Part shown: positions 25,760-37,329 of the stretch, piece by piece
Numbering within the stretch: position 1 is the stretch's first letter
How the letters are laid out: each line of letters opens with the position of its first letter
Assembly (NCBI GenBank): GCA_947497585.1
Contig: CANMHG010000008.1
Coordinates: 62,001 to 126,000, forward strand
Direction: 5' to 3'
DNA length: 64,000 nucleotides
Source of the DNA: an uncultured Bacillaceae bacterium
GTDB taxonomy: Bacteria > Bacillota > Bacilli > Bacillales > Bacillaceae_L
Position numbers and translations under genes: made by a program
Notes under the pieces: generated by a model
The model's database searches: none
The model's input: the letters and a program-made list of their open reading frames with translations, nothing else
Told to the model about the DNA's origin: nothing

Positions 25760-26950
25760 TTAGCTAAGCACTTTCTTCACTTTATCAATTGCCCAATCTA
25801 GATCTTCTTTTGAAATCACTAGAGGTGGAGCAAAACGAATAACTGTTTCATGTGTTTCCTTACATAATAATCCTTCTTCTTTAAGCTTTTCACAATATGG
25901 ACGAGCAGCTTCTGTCAGTTCTACCCCGATAAATAGACCACGACCGCGAACCTCTTTAATAACTGGATTATTAATTTCTTTTAGTTTTTCTTGCATGTAA
26001 TTTCCAAGCTCCAATGAGCGCTCATGAAGCTTCTCATCAATTAACACATCAAGTGCAGCAATAGAAACCGCACAAGCTAGAGGGTTTCCACCGAAAGTAG
26101 AACCATGTGAACCTGGATTGAATACACCTAAAACACTTTTATTTGCAGCTACGCAAGAGATTGGGAAAACCCCTCCACCTAGGGCTTTACCTAGGATGTA
26201 CATATCAGGATCAACATTTTCCCATTCGCAAGCAAACATTTTTCCAGAACGTCCTAGTCCAGCTTGAATTTCGTCGGCGATAAATAACACATTTTCAGCT
26301 TTACAAACGTCAAATGCTTCTTTTAAATAACCCTCTCGAGGAATATTAATTCCAGCTTCACCTTGAATTGGCTCAAAGATAAAGGCAGCTGTATTAGGTG
26401 TAATAGCCGCTTTTAATGCGTCGATATCTCCGTATGGAATTACTTTAATTCCTGGAAGCATTGGGCCAAATCCACGTTTGTATTCTTCACTTGAAGACAT
26501 AGAAACCGCTGCCATTGTACGGCCATGGAAATTGTCTTCACACACGATGATTTCTGCTTGATTATCGGCAACACCTTTAACATCATATGCCCAGCGACGT
26601 GCTGTTTTAACAGCTGTTTCAACTGCTTCAGCGCCTGTATTCATCGGAAGAACCATATCTTTACCAGTAAGCTTTGAAACTTTTTCATACCATGGTCCTA
26701 ATTGGTCATTGTGGAATGCACGTGATGTTAGAGTAATTTTGTCCGCTTGGTCTTTTAATGCCTGAATAATTTTAGGATGACGGTGCCCTTGGTTTACTGC
26801 GGAATACGCACTAAGCATATCCATATATTTATTACCTTCTGGATCTTCAACCCACACACCTTCTGCTTTTGAAATAACAATTGGTAGTGGGTGATAGTTC
26901 TTTGCACCATATTGTTCAGTTAATGTTATAAGTTCGTTAGTTTTTCCCAA
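25760..26950 (-). CDS. rocD: Ornithine aminotransferase
   Basis: 396 residues, class III PLP aminotransferase converting ornithine and 2-oxoglutarate to glutamate semialdehyde and glutamate. The conserved opening [19 protein letters not shown] and [19 protein letters not shown] match RocD. The PLP region shows [17 protein letters not shown] and the Schiff-base Lys in ILGKALGGG. Start chosen is TTG 26950, eight bases after GGAAGGGG, which fits RocD N-termini; ATG 26968 lacks a ribosome site. It stands alone, without rocE/rocF, beside yisL-like genes. Confidence 0.94.
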   Translation of the reverse strand: MGKTNELITLTEQYGAKNYHPLPIVISKAEGVWVEDPEGNKYMDMLSAYSAVNQGHRHPKIIQALKDQADKITLTSRAFHNDQLGPWYEKVSKLTGKDMVLPMNTGAEAVETAVKTARRWAYDVKGVADNQAEIIVCEDNFHGRTMAAVSMSSSEEYKRGFGPMLPGIKVIPYGDIDALKAAITPNTAAFIFEPIQGEAGINIPREGYLKEAFDVCKAENVLFIADEIQAGLGRSGKMFACEWENVDPDMYILGKALGGGVFPISCVAANKSVLGVFNPGSHGSTFGGNPLACAVSIAALDVLIDEKLHERSLELGNYMQEKLKEINNPVIKEVRGRGLFIGVELTEAARPYCEKLKEEGLLCKETHETVIRFAPPLVISKEDLDWAIDKVKKVLS

Positions 26951-27243
26951 GTTAAGTACCCCTTCCATACAATATAAAATATGTCCTCTTATACAATAGC
27001 CTACTCTTAATAATGAATCAACTTCTCTGCTATGTTTTTGACGATTATGTGAAATCTTTTAAAAAGATCAGTTCCTATTATCAATTCACTATCTCCTTTT
27101 TGCTGTTTAGTAAGGTGGTAATAGGGTTTACAGTCTTTTCTATTCGATAAACTTCTTGATTATCAAATTTCTCGTTTTAATGAAAACATGGTATTATGAG
27201 ATTGTTGAAAAAAGGTTGTTTTATATTAGAAGGAGGTATACTC

Positions 27244-27600
27244 ATGACACATGCACATATTACAGCTTGGGTAATTGCTCTTATCCTATTCTTTGTTGCT
27301 GTTTCAATGCAAAAAGGTGCAAAATCAAAGTCACTAAAAATCGTACACATGACATTGCGTTTATTCTACATTCTGATTATAGTGACAGGTGCTATTTTAT
27401 TAATTGGTCTAAGCTCAATCTCATTAATGTACATTCTAAAGGTATTAGCTGGTATCTGGGTAATTGGTATGCTAGAAATGATTCTTGTACGTGGATCTAA
27501 AGGGAAATCTACTGGAATGTTCTGGGGACAACTAATTGTTGCGCTAGTTGTAACTATATATTTAGGGTTAAAGCTACCGATCGGATTTATGCTATTTTAA
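27244..27600 (+). CDS. yisL: YisL family (DUF1516) small membrane protein
   Basis: 118 residues, the same length as B. subtilis YisL, with four hydrophobic segments (about 5-22, 38-58, 62-82 and 95-115). [20 protein letters not shown] and the basic loop [14 protein letters not shown] are typical. Function unknown. ATG 27244 follows AGGAGG. The gene sits downstream of a YisK-like gene, as in B. subtilis, although rocD is inserted between them here. Confidence 0.88.
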   Translation: MTHAHITAWVIALILFFVAVSMQKGAKSKSLKIVHMTLRLFYILIIVTGAILLIGLSSISLMYILKVLAGIWVIGMLEMILVRGSKGKSTGMFWGQLIVALVVTIYLGLKLPIGFMLF

Positions 27601-27601
27601 A

Positions 27602-27628
27602 AGTCGCTTATTCAAGCGGCTTTTTTCT
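27602..27628 (+). terminator. Terminator after yisL
   Basis: GTCGCTT and AAGCGGC pair (one G-U) around ATTC, followed by TTTTTT. Confidence 0.85.
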
Positions 27629-27730
27629 ATTTTTCAATACCTAAAACCATGAGATTATGATATCTTTATAGATAGATTATTGTCGAATTTTGAATTGATA
27701 CGTTGCCGAGAGTGTGGTGTGAGATTATAG

Positions 27731-30631
27731 ATGAAAACCTATACTATGAACTGTGTGGATCCATCTGAAATAGAAGCGTTTGTTAATACCAACAATCTAG
27801 TAAATGAAAAGAATATACTTGTTCAGGCATTTTCTGGAGTGTTGGATGAAACATACATAGTAAATATCCAAAAGCAATTAGCAAAATCTCTCCCACAAGC
27901 TATATTAATAGGTACAACCACTGATGGTGAAATCAAGGATGGAGAGATTTTTACAAAAACAATCACTCTTTCTTTCACTGTATTTTCTAGTACAGTTTTA
28001 ACACCAACAATACTTCCTTTTGAGGACTCTGAAAATAGTTTTAAAATGGGAGAACAGCTCATTATTAACACGTATAATGCTGATACAAAAGCTATTATAA
28101 TCTTTGCAGGTGGCTTTAGCATTGACTTAGAGGAAATGTTTAAAGGAGTCAATTCTGTGCAACATAAAGCTGTTGTATCGGGTGGATTAGCTGCAGATAA
28201 TGGTGATTTTAAAAATACATTTGTTTTTGATAATCATAGAATCCTCAAAGATGGAGTAGTTGCAGTAGGGCTATGTAATAAAAACCTAATCGTAAATACA
28301 TTATCAAATAGTGATTGGAAAAAAACAGGTCGACCTTTTATGATTACAAAGGCATCAGGAAATCGTTTATATGAGTTGGATTATAAACCTCCAATTTCAA
28401 TAATGAAGAAATATCTAGGTCAGGAATTTACCTTGCAATTGCCACAATCAGGGGCGGAGTTTCCGTTCATGGTCGAGAGAAAAGGTAAGGATGTCTCTCT
28501 ATTTGTAACCAATGTATTTGATGATGGGTCAGTTGAATTAAGTGCTAAGGTTGGTGAAAATGAAAAACTCTTTTTCTCTTTTGCTAATGTTCCAGTGATT
28601 ATTGATAACTCTATAAAAGAGATGAAACGGTTAAGCAAAAAGCCAATAGAATCCATTTTCATTTATGACTGTATGGCTAGAAAAAGATATTTTCATTCTT
28701 TTGTAAAAAAAGAAATACAGGTACTACAACAAATAGCGCAAACGAGTGGTTTCTTCTCCTATGGGGAGTTTTCTAAAGTGGATGACGAATCTAAGCTTGT
28801 TGCATATTCTCTAACAATACTTGCGTTGTCCGAATCAACAGATCTTCCTAACAATCCAAAAATTGAAATTGATTATACTGTCCCAAATGAAACACAGTCA
28901 TTAATTGCATTATCCAACTTAATTTATGCTTCCTCTAAAGATATTGATTTATTGTATCAAAACTATGAGGAGTCGGAGCAAAGGTATAAATCACTTTTCG
29001 AACATAATACGGATATCGTTTATTCAACTGATTTGCAAGGAAGGTTCACAAGTGTAAATGGAGCGTTTAGTAAAGTCTTTGGTTATAAAGAAGAAGAATT
29101 ATTATATAAAAACTCATTAAAGTATATTAACGAAAATGATATTCCAAGGGTAAGAATGCACTTTAATCGAGTGTTAAAAGGGAAAGAACAATATTATAAT
29201 CTCGAAATACCAACGAAATTTGGAGATACATTGCTCTTTCAAATAAAGAATATACCAATTGTCATAAACGGTAAAAAAGTTGGGATTTATGGAATTGGCA
29301 GAGATATAACTGAACAGAAAAAGGCAGAAGAGAAAATTGCGTATCTAGCATTCTATGACACGGAAACTGGACTACCAAACAGGCTAAAATTTAAAGAACA
29401 ACTCGAAGATTATATAGTGGGGGCAAAGAGAAAAAAGAAGAAGCTCGCTATTTTATTTATAGATTTAGACCGCTTTAAGATTATCAATGATTCTCTTGGA
29501 CATTACCAAGGAGATCTAATCTTAAAACAAGTGATTGAAAAAGTAAAAAAAGTCTTACCTTCTAGAAGCTATTTAGGAAGATTCGAAGGTGATAAGTTCA
29601 CCTTGATACTATCTAAAAATGTCGATATCGATCATGTCATTGATGTTGGGCAAAAAATTCTACAAGAAATAGGCAAACCTATCCTGCATGAACAGCAAGA
29701 ATTTTTTATCACCGCAAGCATTGGTGTAAGTATGTATCCGAATGATGATAAACAAGTGGACTATCTCCTAAAACATGCAGATACAGCTATGAATCTCGCG
29801 AAGCAACATGGTGGAAATAAACTTAAATTCTACTCAACAGAAATGAATACAGAAGCGCTCTATCGCCTCGAATTAGAAAGTTATTTACGAAAGGCTTTAG
29901 AGAAAGATGAATTTCACTTATGCTATCAACCTCTTATCAGTTTAGCCACCGGTAAGATATATGGCAGTGAGGCACTTATACGTTGGAATCATCCAAAACT
30001 AGGGTTAGTATCTCCTTTGGAATTCATCCCTCTAGCAGAGGAAACAGGACTTATTCAAGATATAGGTAAGTGGGTAATGGTAACCGCGTGTAAGCAAACC
30101 CAAAAATGGCATGACATGGGTTATAAAGACTTAACGATTTCAGTAAATGTTTCTGCAAACCAATTTCAGCAAATGGGGTTCGTTGCTGAAGTTAAAGAGG
30201 CGATTGCCCAATCGGGGCTAGACCCGAAATATTTAAATATAGAACTAACTGAGAGTGTTATGCTTAGAAATATTAGCTATAGTATTATGGCGATGAAAGA
30301 CCTACAAAACATGGGCGTGAAAGTATCTATTGATGACTTTGGAACAGGCTATTCTTCATTAAGCTATCTAAAGAATTTGCCTTTCAACACGTTAAAGATT
30401 GATCGGTCATTTATCAATAATATCCATTCAAGTAATTCAGAGATAGCGATTGTAAAGGCAATTATCACAATGGGACATGGCTTAGCAGTTAAGGTTGTTG
30501 CAGAAGGAGTCGAGACAGAAGAGCAAATCAAGTTATTAAAAGAGCTTGAATGCCACTATGCACAAGGCTTCTATATAAATAAGCCATTATCTAGCAAGGA
30601 CTTTGAAACAGGTCTTATAAATCAAGTGTAA
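27731..30631 (+). CDS. FIST-PAS-GGDEF-EAL protein, probable c-di-GMP phosphodiesterase
   Basis: 966 residues. FIST N and FIST C sensory domains occupy about 1-395 (SGGLAADNGDF; SIFIYDCMARKRYF; FFSYGEF), probably sensing a small ligand such as an amino acid. A PAS domain with PAC follows (about 418-535), then GGDEF (about 540-700) and EAL (about 715-960). The GGDEF signature is degenerate: EGDKF at 619-623 replaces GGDEF, so cyclase activity is unlikely. The EAL domain keeps EALIRW (Glu747), the ELTES-type metal motif, DDFGTGYSSL, KIDRSF and AEGVET, so cyclic di-GMP hydrolysis is likely. No membrane segment is seen, so it is cytoplasmic. The ATG has only a weak ribosome site. Confidence 0.93.
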   Translation: MKTYTMNCVDPSEIEAFVNTNNLVNEKNILVQAFSGVLDETYIVNIQKQLAKSLPQAILIGTTTDGEIKDGEIFTKTITLSFTVFSSTVLTPTILPFEDSENSFKMGEQLIINTYNADTKAIIIFAGGFSIDLEEMFKGVNSVQHKAVVSGGLAADNGDFKNTFVFDNHRILKDGVVAVGLCNKNLIVNTLSNSDWKKTGRPFMITKASGNRLYELDYKPPISIMKKYLGQEFTLQLPQSGAEFPFMVERKGKDVSLFVTNVFDDGSVELSAKVGENEKLFFSFANVPVIIDNSIKEMKRLSKKPIESIFIYDCMARKRYFHSFVKKEIQVLQQIAQTSGFFSYGEFSKVDDESKLVAYSLTILALSESTDLPNNPKIEIDYTVPNETQSLIALSNLIYASSKDIDLLYQNYEESEQRYKSLFEHNTDIVYSTDLQGRFTSVNGAFSKVFGYKEEELLYKNSLKYINENDIPRVRMHFNRVLKGKEQYYNLEIPTKFGDTLLFQIKNIPIVINGKKVGIYGIGRDITEQKKAEEKIAYLAFYDTETGLPNRLKFKEQLEDYIVGAKRKKKKLAILFIDLDRFKIINDSLGHYQGDLILKQVIEKVKKVLPSRSYLGRFEGDKFTLILSKNVDIDHVIDVGQKILQEIGKPILHEQQEFFITASIGVSMYPNDDKQVDYLLKHADTAMNLAKQHGGNKLKFYSTEMNTEALYRLELESYLRKALEKDEFHLCYQPLISLATGKIYGSEALIRWNHPKLGLVSPLEFIPLAEETGLIQDIGKWVMVTACKQTQKWHDMGYKDLTISVNVSANQFQQMGFVAEVKEAIAQSGLDPKYLNIELTESVMLRNISYSIMAMKDLQNMGVKVSIDDFGTGYSSLSYLKNLPFNTLKIDRSFINNIHSSNSEIAIVKAIITMGHGLAVKVVAEGVETEEQIKLLKELECHYAQGFYINKPLSSKDFETGLINQV

Positions 30632-30638
30632 TAATAGT

Positions 30639-30675
30639 AAGAGCTGTCTGTCTATAATAGACGACAGCTCTTTTT
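30639..30675 (+). terminator. Terminator after the FIST-EAL gene
   Basis: AAGAGCTGTC and GACAGCTCTT form the main stem, extended inward by GTC/GAC, followed by a T run. Confidence 0.9.
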
Positions 30676-30732
30676 ATCCTGCTCTAGAAAATTATAAAAA
30701 AGTAACATCCTTAAAAACTGCTTAGGTTCTCT

Positions 30733-30853
30733 GCATCCAGCTCCAGCGCCTAGCCCCTCGAGTCAAATAACCTGAGCCATAAAAAGTCGAAGTGCAGACT
30801 TTTTCTGTCACAGAACATTTGCTTGTCGGGGCTGATCAAGGCGCTTCCGCTTT
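30733..30853 (+). repeat. Second-type palindromic repeat with nested hairpin
   Basis: Outer arms CCAGCGCCTAGCCCC and GGGGCTGATCAAGGCGCTT are imperfect complements. The centre carries AAAAAGTC, eight bases, GACTTTTT, a perfect small hairpin. The outer sequence differs from the copy A family, but the inner hairpin resembles the one nested in copies B and F. It lies between convergent genes. Confidence 0.75.
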
Positions 30854-30859
30854 TGATTG

Positions 30860-31426
30860 CTACTTTAGGGTGGTCAATAATGCTCTTTTTCCGTCGGACC
30901 ATGTGAACTCGAAACGGTCCCACTCTTTTTTTCCTCTTTCAAAATGGTGTTGAACGAAACAAACCATTTCAGTGTTATCAAAGCTAATAAAATTTACGCC
31001 ATGATATTTTTTAGAACGGTCATCACCCGAAAATAACATTTGGTTATGACAATATGTACAATCATAAAGAGAATAGTGGTACTTGTTCAAAGCATTCGTA
31101 TACCTTACAAACACCTCATCAGGTAAGGCTTCAAGCAGCATCTTATAGGCATGAGGTAACTCTTTTCGAAAACGTATGCAATCACCATCAGTGAGTTGGT
31201 AAAAAAACTCAGGTGTTTTTAATAAGCCGTTCTCATTAACAATGCCTGTCATCCATGACTTTAATGTGAAAACCTCAATTTCTTTGTCTATTAAATCATC
31301 AAGAAGAGATGCTTCTTCGTTTTCGTCATCGAAAAAGACCCATTGATCATTAATGTATTCTACAGTACCCATTGAATACGAGCGTGGCTGCTCTTTAATT
31401 GCATTAAGTCTATGTTGTAAATTCAA
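30860..31426 (-). CDS. DUF2777-like conserved protein (possibly YisN)
   Basis: 188 residues, soluble, without signal peptide or membrane segment. It includes CTYCHNQMLF (CxxC, about 118-127) that could bind metal, followed by the FISFDNTEMVCFVQHHFERGK region. Start is TTG 31426, seven bases after AGGAGG. It is divergent from asnO, and in B. subtilis yisN also neighbours asnO, so orthology with YisN is likely but judged from context and memory of the family. Function unknown. Confidence 0.7.
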   Translation of the reverse strand: MNLQHRLNAIKEQPRSYSMGTVEYINDQWVFFDDENEEASLLDDLIDKEIEVFTLKSWMTGIVNENGLLKTPEFFYQLTDGDCIRFRKELPHAYKMLLEALPDEVFVRYTNALNKYHYSLYDCTYCHNQMLFSGDDRSKKYHGVNFISFDNTEMVCFVQHHFERGKKEWDRFEFTWSDGKRALLTTLK

Positions 31427-31531
31427 GGTGAATCCTCCTGTCTAATGAAATTCTGACTTAGTGACATCTATCCTTCTTTTTTGACATATTTTAAGAAAAA
31501 TATAACTGTAAGTGCTTCCAAATAATTGGAC

Positions 31532-31563
31532 AATACATTCTGGGCGTCCTACCCGCATACAAT
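31532..31563 (+). promoter_or_regulatory. Candidate sigma-E promoter of asnO
   Basis: CATACAAT at 31556-31563 is an exact match to the sigma-E -10 consensus CATACANT. A poorer -35 candidate (AATACATTC) lies about 15 bp upstream. B. subtilis asnO is a sporulation gene, which fits. The weak -35 keeps this tentative. Confidence 0.4.
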
Positions 31564-31610
31564 GTAATCAGCTTGCTAACCGTGTCATACGGTGTGAAAG
31601 GATGATATAC

Positions 31611-33458
31611 ATGTGTGGAATAACGGGCTGGATAGACTTTCGTCGCAATTTACTAAACGAAAATCAAATTGTTTCTAAAATGGCAGAAACCCTTACAAAA
31701 CGTGGGCCAGATGATACGAATACATGGACCACGAGCCATGCAGCATTTGGGCATAAACGATTAGTTGTAGTAGATCCTGAGGGTGGCAAGCAGCCAATGA
31801 CAAGGAAAAAGGGAGAAAACGCTTATACCATTTGTTATAATGGGGAGCTTTATAACACAGAAGATATTCGAAAGGAATTATTGCAAAGAGGCTATTCCTT
31901 TAAAGGTCATTCTGATACGGAGGTCCTCCTAACTGCTTATATAGAATGGGAGGAGCAATGTGTAGACTTTTTAAATGGAATATTTGCATTTGCGGTATGG
32001 GATGAGAGTAAGAAAAATTTATTTATCGGAAGAGACCGCTTGGGCGTAAAACCACTTTTTTATAAAGAAGAGAACGGTAGACTTCTCTTTGGCTCTGAAT
32101 TAAAAGCATTACTTGCACATCCTGAGGTTAAAGCAGAGGTTGGTCTAGATGGGCTGTCCGAAATCTTTGGTTTAGGACCTTCAAGAACACCTGGGCATGG
32201 GGTATTTAAAGGGATAGAGGAGCTTCGCCCAGCACATGCCTTAACTTTTTCAAAAGACGGACTCAAAAAATGGCGTTATTGGAATGTGAAAAGTAAAGAA
32301 CACACAGATTCATTAGATGTTACAACAGAAAAGGTAAGAGATCTATTTACAGATGCGGTTACTAGACAATTGGTATCAGATGTACCAGTTTGTACATTTT
32401 TATCTGGTGGCGTGGATTCTAGTGCCATAACGGCAATTGCTGCCAAGGAGTTTGAAAAAGAAGGTAAGGGACCACTTCATACCTACTCTATTGATTATGA
32501 AGACAATGATAAGTATTTTGAATCGAATGAATTTCAACCTAATTCTGATGGTCCATGGATAAAGCTGATGTCAGATACATTTAACACAGTACATCATCGT
32601 TGTGTTATCTCACAACAAGAACTTGTGGATTACTTAACAGAGGCTGTGATTGTTCGTGATTTACCAGGGATGGCTGATGTGGATTCATCATTACTTTGGT
32701 TTTGTAAAGAAATTAAAGAGGAGTTTGTAGTAGGATTATCAGGTGAATGTGCTGATGAAATATTTGGTGGTTACCCTTGGTTTCATCGACCAGATGATTT
32801 AGCATCTAAAGGTTTTCCATGGATGAGATCTACTGATGAAAGAGTAAGTTTATTAAAAAGTTCATGGAGAAATAAACTAGACTTAGAGAGCTATGTTTTA
32901 GCAAGGTACCAAGAGACCGTAAAGGAAACACCTGCTTTATTCGGTGAAAATAAGGCAGATGCAAGTAGACGTGAGTTATTTTATCTCAATATCCTTTGGT
33001 TCATGACAACATTATTAGATCGTAAAGACCGAATGAGTATGGGAGCGAGCCTAGAGGTACGTGTTCCTTTTGCGGATCATCGATTGGTGGAATATGTTTG
33101 GAATATACCATGGGATATGAAGATGTATGGTGACCGTGAGAAGGGAATATTGAGACGTGCGCTAGAAGGGCTATTACCTAACGATGTTCTTTATCGGAAG
33201 AAGAGTCCTTATCCTAAAACGCATAATCCACACTATACAAATGCTGTGAAAAAATGGATGGAGCAAATACTGGAGGATAAAAACTCTGCGTTATATGAAT
33301 TCTTTGATGATAAGAAATTAAAGGATATTGTCCAAACGGGTGGAGACTCCTTTAAAGTACCATGGTTCGGGCAGCTAATGACCGGACCGCAGTTATTGGC
33401 TCATTTAGCCCAAATCCATGTGTGGTTTAAGGAATATAATATAAATATATCAGAATAA
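31611..33458 (+). CDS. asnO: Asparagine synthetase (glutamine-hydrolysing), AsnO type
   Basis: 615 residues. The N-terminal class II glutaminase begins MCGITGWIDF, so Cys2 becomes the nucleophile once Met is removed; this fixes the start at ATG 31611, behind GAAAGGATG. The C-terminal AsnB domain has the pyrophosphate loop FLSGGVDSSA (about 261-270) and GECADEIFGGYPWF. It makes Asn from Asp with ATP and Gln. Length and position between yisN-like and MATE genes match B. subtilis asnO, the sporulation-associated copy, rather than asnB or asnH. An ACCGT-GTCAT-ACGGT hairpin lies in the leader (31579-31593). Confidence 0.92.
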   Translation: MCGITGWIDFRRNLLNENQIVSKMAETLTKRGPDDTNTWTTSHAAFGHKRLVVVDPEGGKQPMTRKKGENAYTICYNGELYNTEDIRKELLQRGYSFKGHSDTEVLLTAYIEWEEQCVDFLNGIFAFAVWDESKKNLFIGRDRLGVKPLFYKEENGRLLFGSELKALLAHPEVKAEVGLDGLSEIFGLGPSRTPGHGVFKGIEELRPAHALTFSKDGLKKWRYWNVKSKEHTDSLDVTTEKVRDLFTDAVTRQLVSDVPVCTFLSGGVDSSAITAIAAKEFEKEGKGPLHTYSIDYEDNDKYFESNEFQPNSDGPWIKLMSDTFNTVHHRCVISQQELVDYLTEAVIVRDLPGMADVDSSLLWFCKEIKEEFVVGLSGECADEIFGGYPWFHRPDDLASKGFPWMRSTDERVSLLKSSWRNKLDLESYVLARYQETVKETPALFGENKADASRRELFYLNILWFMTTLLDRKDRMSMGASLEVRVPFADHRLVEYVWNIPWDMKMYGDREKGILRRALEGLLPNDVLYRKKSPYPKTHNPHYTNAVKKWMEQILEDKNSALYEFFDDKKLKDIVQTGGDSFKVPWFGQLMTGPQLLAHLAQIHVWFKEYNINISE

Positions 33459-33462
33459 AGTA

Positions 33463-33500
33463 AAAAGGTAGCCCATAACAGCAGGGCTACCTTTACTATT
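33463..33500. terminator. Bidirectional terminator between asnO and the MATE gene
   Basis: AAAGGTAGCCC and GGGCTACCTTT form an 11-bp perfect stem with a 9-nt loop between convergent genes. Confidence 0.92.
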
Positions 33501-33501
33501 T

Positions 33502-34875
33502 TTATACAGCTTCTTCGTTTGCATTTGGTGTAACAAATGCTTTTTTCTCCCATGCTCGGGAACGCCAGCGCCATAGCATGACAATGCCTCTTATCCATTC
33601 GTCAACGATAAAGGCAATCCAGATTCCTACTAAACCTAAACCAAAGTGGATACCTAGAAAATAGGCAAGTGGAACACTAATTCCCCACATAGAAATAATC
33701 CCCATATATACAGGTAGTCGTACATCTCCTGCTGCACGTAGAGAGTTTATAATGACTAGATTAAAGGCCCTACCAGGTTCAAGAATAATAGTTAGAAGTA
33801 TCAGGGTTCCACCAAGTTTTATAATCTCCTGGTTATCTGTAAAGATTCCAAAGAAAGGGTCAGAAAAGAAAGAAACAATAATCGCCATTAAAGTCGATAT
33901 ACCAATCGCTAAGTATAAGCTTTTTAAACACCTTTGGTAGGCACTATCAAACTGTCTTGCACCAATCATATGACCGACAATTATCTGTGTACCTTGGCTA
34001 ATTGCGATGCTGAATAAGAAGATAAACATCATAATATTTTGAGCATACACCTTTGTTGTAAGAGCTTCTGTTCCAAGCATTGTAATAAAAAAGGTGATTA
34101 GCATTTGTGACGTATTATAAGATAAATGCTCTCCAGCTGATGGAATCCCAATTTTTAATAGATTCTTTAAATGATAGATTGGTAGACGAAATACCTTTTT
34201 AAAAGGAAGTTCATGGTTAATTTGTTTAAATAATAGATACGTAATAGCTAATAATCCTAAAAATCGGCTCACAGTAGTTGATATGGCTACTCCTTCAACA
34301 CCAAGAACAGGAAAACCAAATGGGCCGAAAATGAAAAAATAGTTACCAATCACATTGAGTATATTCATACCAATCGTTACATACATCGTGTCTCTCGTAA
34401 AACCGTAGCTTCGAATAATAGCCCCTATTGTCATAATAATTGCTTGGATAAATGCAAAGCCACCAACAATGCGTAAATAAGTAGCTGCTTCATCCATGAG
34501 CTCTGGTGGTAAGTCCATAGCATTTAGGATTTGATTAGTAAAGAGCACGATACCTAGAGATAAAATAATTCCAAAAATGATATTTACAATAATGGAAACA
34601 ACGGATACCTCAGAAGCTTTCTTAAATTCTTTTGCCCCAAAATGCTGGGCAACTAAGACTGCTGTACCGGTAGCTATAAAGCCAAACATGACAATAATAA
34701 CTGAGAGTATCTGATTTGAAACACCAACTGCAGCAACAGAGTTATCAGAGTATTGACTAAGCATTAGCGTATCTGCATTACCCATTAACATGTGAAGTAG
34801 TATTTCTATAAAAATCGGCCAGGTAAGAGCAAACAATGACAGTTTAGTTGTCGTTGAAACCTTTTTATTTTCCAA
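33502..34875 (-). CDS. MATE-family efflux transporter (YisQ-like)
   Basis: 457 residues from the preferred start, 12 transmembrane segments in two six-helix halves. LTWPIFIEILLHMLMGNADTLML and SVAAVGVSNQI are typical N-terminal MATE sequences. These export drugs or metabolites in exchange for Na+ or H+. TTG 34875 lies 10 bases after AAAAGGAG and is preferred over ATG 34908, which has no ribosome site and would place the Shine-Dalgarno sequence inside the gene. B. subtilis yisQ, also MATE, lies near asnO. Confidence 0.9.
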   Translation of the reverse strand: MENKKVSTTTKLSLFALTWPIFIEILLHMLMGNADTLMLSQYSDNSVAAVGVSNQILSVIIVMFGFIATGTAVLVAQHFGAKEFKKASEVSVVSIIVNIIFGIILSLGIVLFTNQILNAMDLPPELMDEAATYLRIVGGFAFIQAIIMTIGAIIRSYGFTRDTMYVTIGMNILNVIGNYFFIFGPFGFPVLGVEGVAISTTVSRFLGLLAITYLLFKQINHELPFKKVFRLPIYHLKNLLKIGIPSAGEHLSYNTSQMLITFFITMLGTEALTTKVYAQNIMMFIFLFSIAISQGTQIIVGHMIGARQFDSAYQRCLKSLYLAIGISTLMAIIVSFFSDPFFGIFTDNQEIIKLGGTLILLTIILEPGRAFNLVIINSLRAAGDVRLPVYMGIISMWGISVPLAYFLGIHFGLGLVGIWIAFIVDEWIRGIVMLWRWRSRAWEKKAFVTPNANEEAV

Positions 34876-34960
34876 TGCTGTCAAACTCCTTTTTGTTAGT
34901 AAGTACATATTTATTTTTAATACAAAAAAACAGATTGCGATAATATATGGGGGTTATATG

Positions 34961-35124
34961 CTAGAATCCACTCGCTTTCCGCGGGAGGAATATTGAAAAA
35001 GCCAAAATACCGGCTTTTTCAAAGGGCTATTCCTCTTCGGGCAGTCCGGGAGCCTCCTCGGCGCTATGCGCCTGTGGGGTCTCCCGTTGACGTGCTACTC
35101 CCGCAGGAGTCTCGTGGATTCTAG
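34961..35124 (-). repeat. GC-rich palindromic repeat, copy B, with nested hairpin
   Basis: Bounded by perfect 11-bp terminal inverted repeats CTAGAATCCAC and GTGGATTCTAG. It contains the family cores in reverse orientation plus an internal module in which GAAAAAGCC and GGCTTTTTC flank an 8-nt loop (about 34995-35020). It lies upstream of the MATE gene, in the 613-bp gap before the next gene. Confidence 0.88.
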
Positions 35125-35225
35125 CAAATAACCGTAACTCTTAATGTTAGTATCACTATTTATATATAGGAAGTGATAAAAGGCTCTTTTCTCTGAAAGT
35201 TGTTACCTCAATATATTCTAATTTT

Positions 35226-35360
35226 AGAGTGGATTGGAGCGGAAGGCACTTGACTCCTGCGGGACGTAGAGGGAAGTGCGAGACCCCACAGGCAAAGCCG
35301 AGGAGGCTCGCATCCCTCCCCGCGGAAAGCAAGTGCCTGCAGCGCAAAGGAACGGTCTAA
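35226..35360 (+). repeat. GC-rich palindromic repeat, copy C
   Basis: Very close to copy A: GGAGCGGAAGGCACTTGAC, GAGACCCCACAGG, CGAGGAGGCTCG, CCCGCGGAAAGC and AAGTGCCTGCAGCG in order. Only about 100 bp from copy B and in the opposite orientation. The rest of the gap (35361-35480) is AT-rich with nothing recognisable. Confidence 0.9.
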
Positions 35361-35483
35361 ATTCAGAGTTAATCAATTAGATACGAGTCAACTATAAAAA
35401 TCATACTCTCCATTTTATAACGTTAGTGAAAAAATGGAAAGGGTAAAAGTATTGTTTAAAATGGAAGTTTTATTTGTAGAGTG

Positions 35484-35516
35484 AAACGAGAAAGAACCTA
35501 GATAATCTAGGTTCTA
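35484..35516 (-). terminator. Terminator after the GH13/CBM34 gene
   Basis: AGAACCTAGAT and ATCTAGGTTCT are perfect complements with a one-base centre (longer loop in practice), followed on the minus strand by TTCTCGTTT. Confidence 0.75.
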
Positions 35517-35521
35517 AGGCG

Positions 35522-37297
<1,776 letters not shown>

Positions 37298-37303
37298 TTA
37301 AGA

Positions 37304-37313
37304 CAAACGTTTG
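37304..37313. promoter_or_regulatory. LacI-type operator in the GH13 gene leader
   Basis: CAAACGTTTG is a perfect 10-bp palindrome with the central CG typical of LacI/GalR-family operators. It lies about 10-20 bases downstream of the predicted GH13 transcription start, where a bound repressor would block elongation or initiation. The likely ligand is the LacI-family protein encoded at 42746. Confidence 0.65.
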
Positions 37314-37329
37314 CGCTAGACTAACTTAA

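Noticed and set aside
27156..27500. 114-residue open frame overlapping yisL in another frame
   Set aside because: It is a frame shadow of yisL, without a ribosome site, and its translation is rich in residues unlike a membrane or known protein.
29574..29602. Active diguanylate cyclase in the FIST protein
   Set aside because: The signature is EGDKF instead of GGDEF, with loss of both the first Gly and the catalytic Glu.
35156..35347. Open frames reading through the GC-rich repeats (also in copies E and F)
   Set aside because: They arise because the repeat lacks stop codons in some frames; different copies are read in different frames and no start site is supported.
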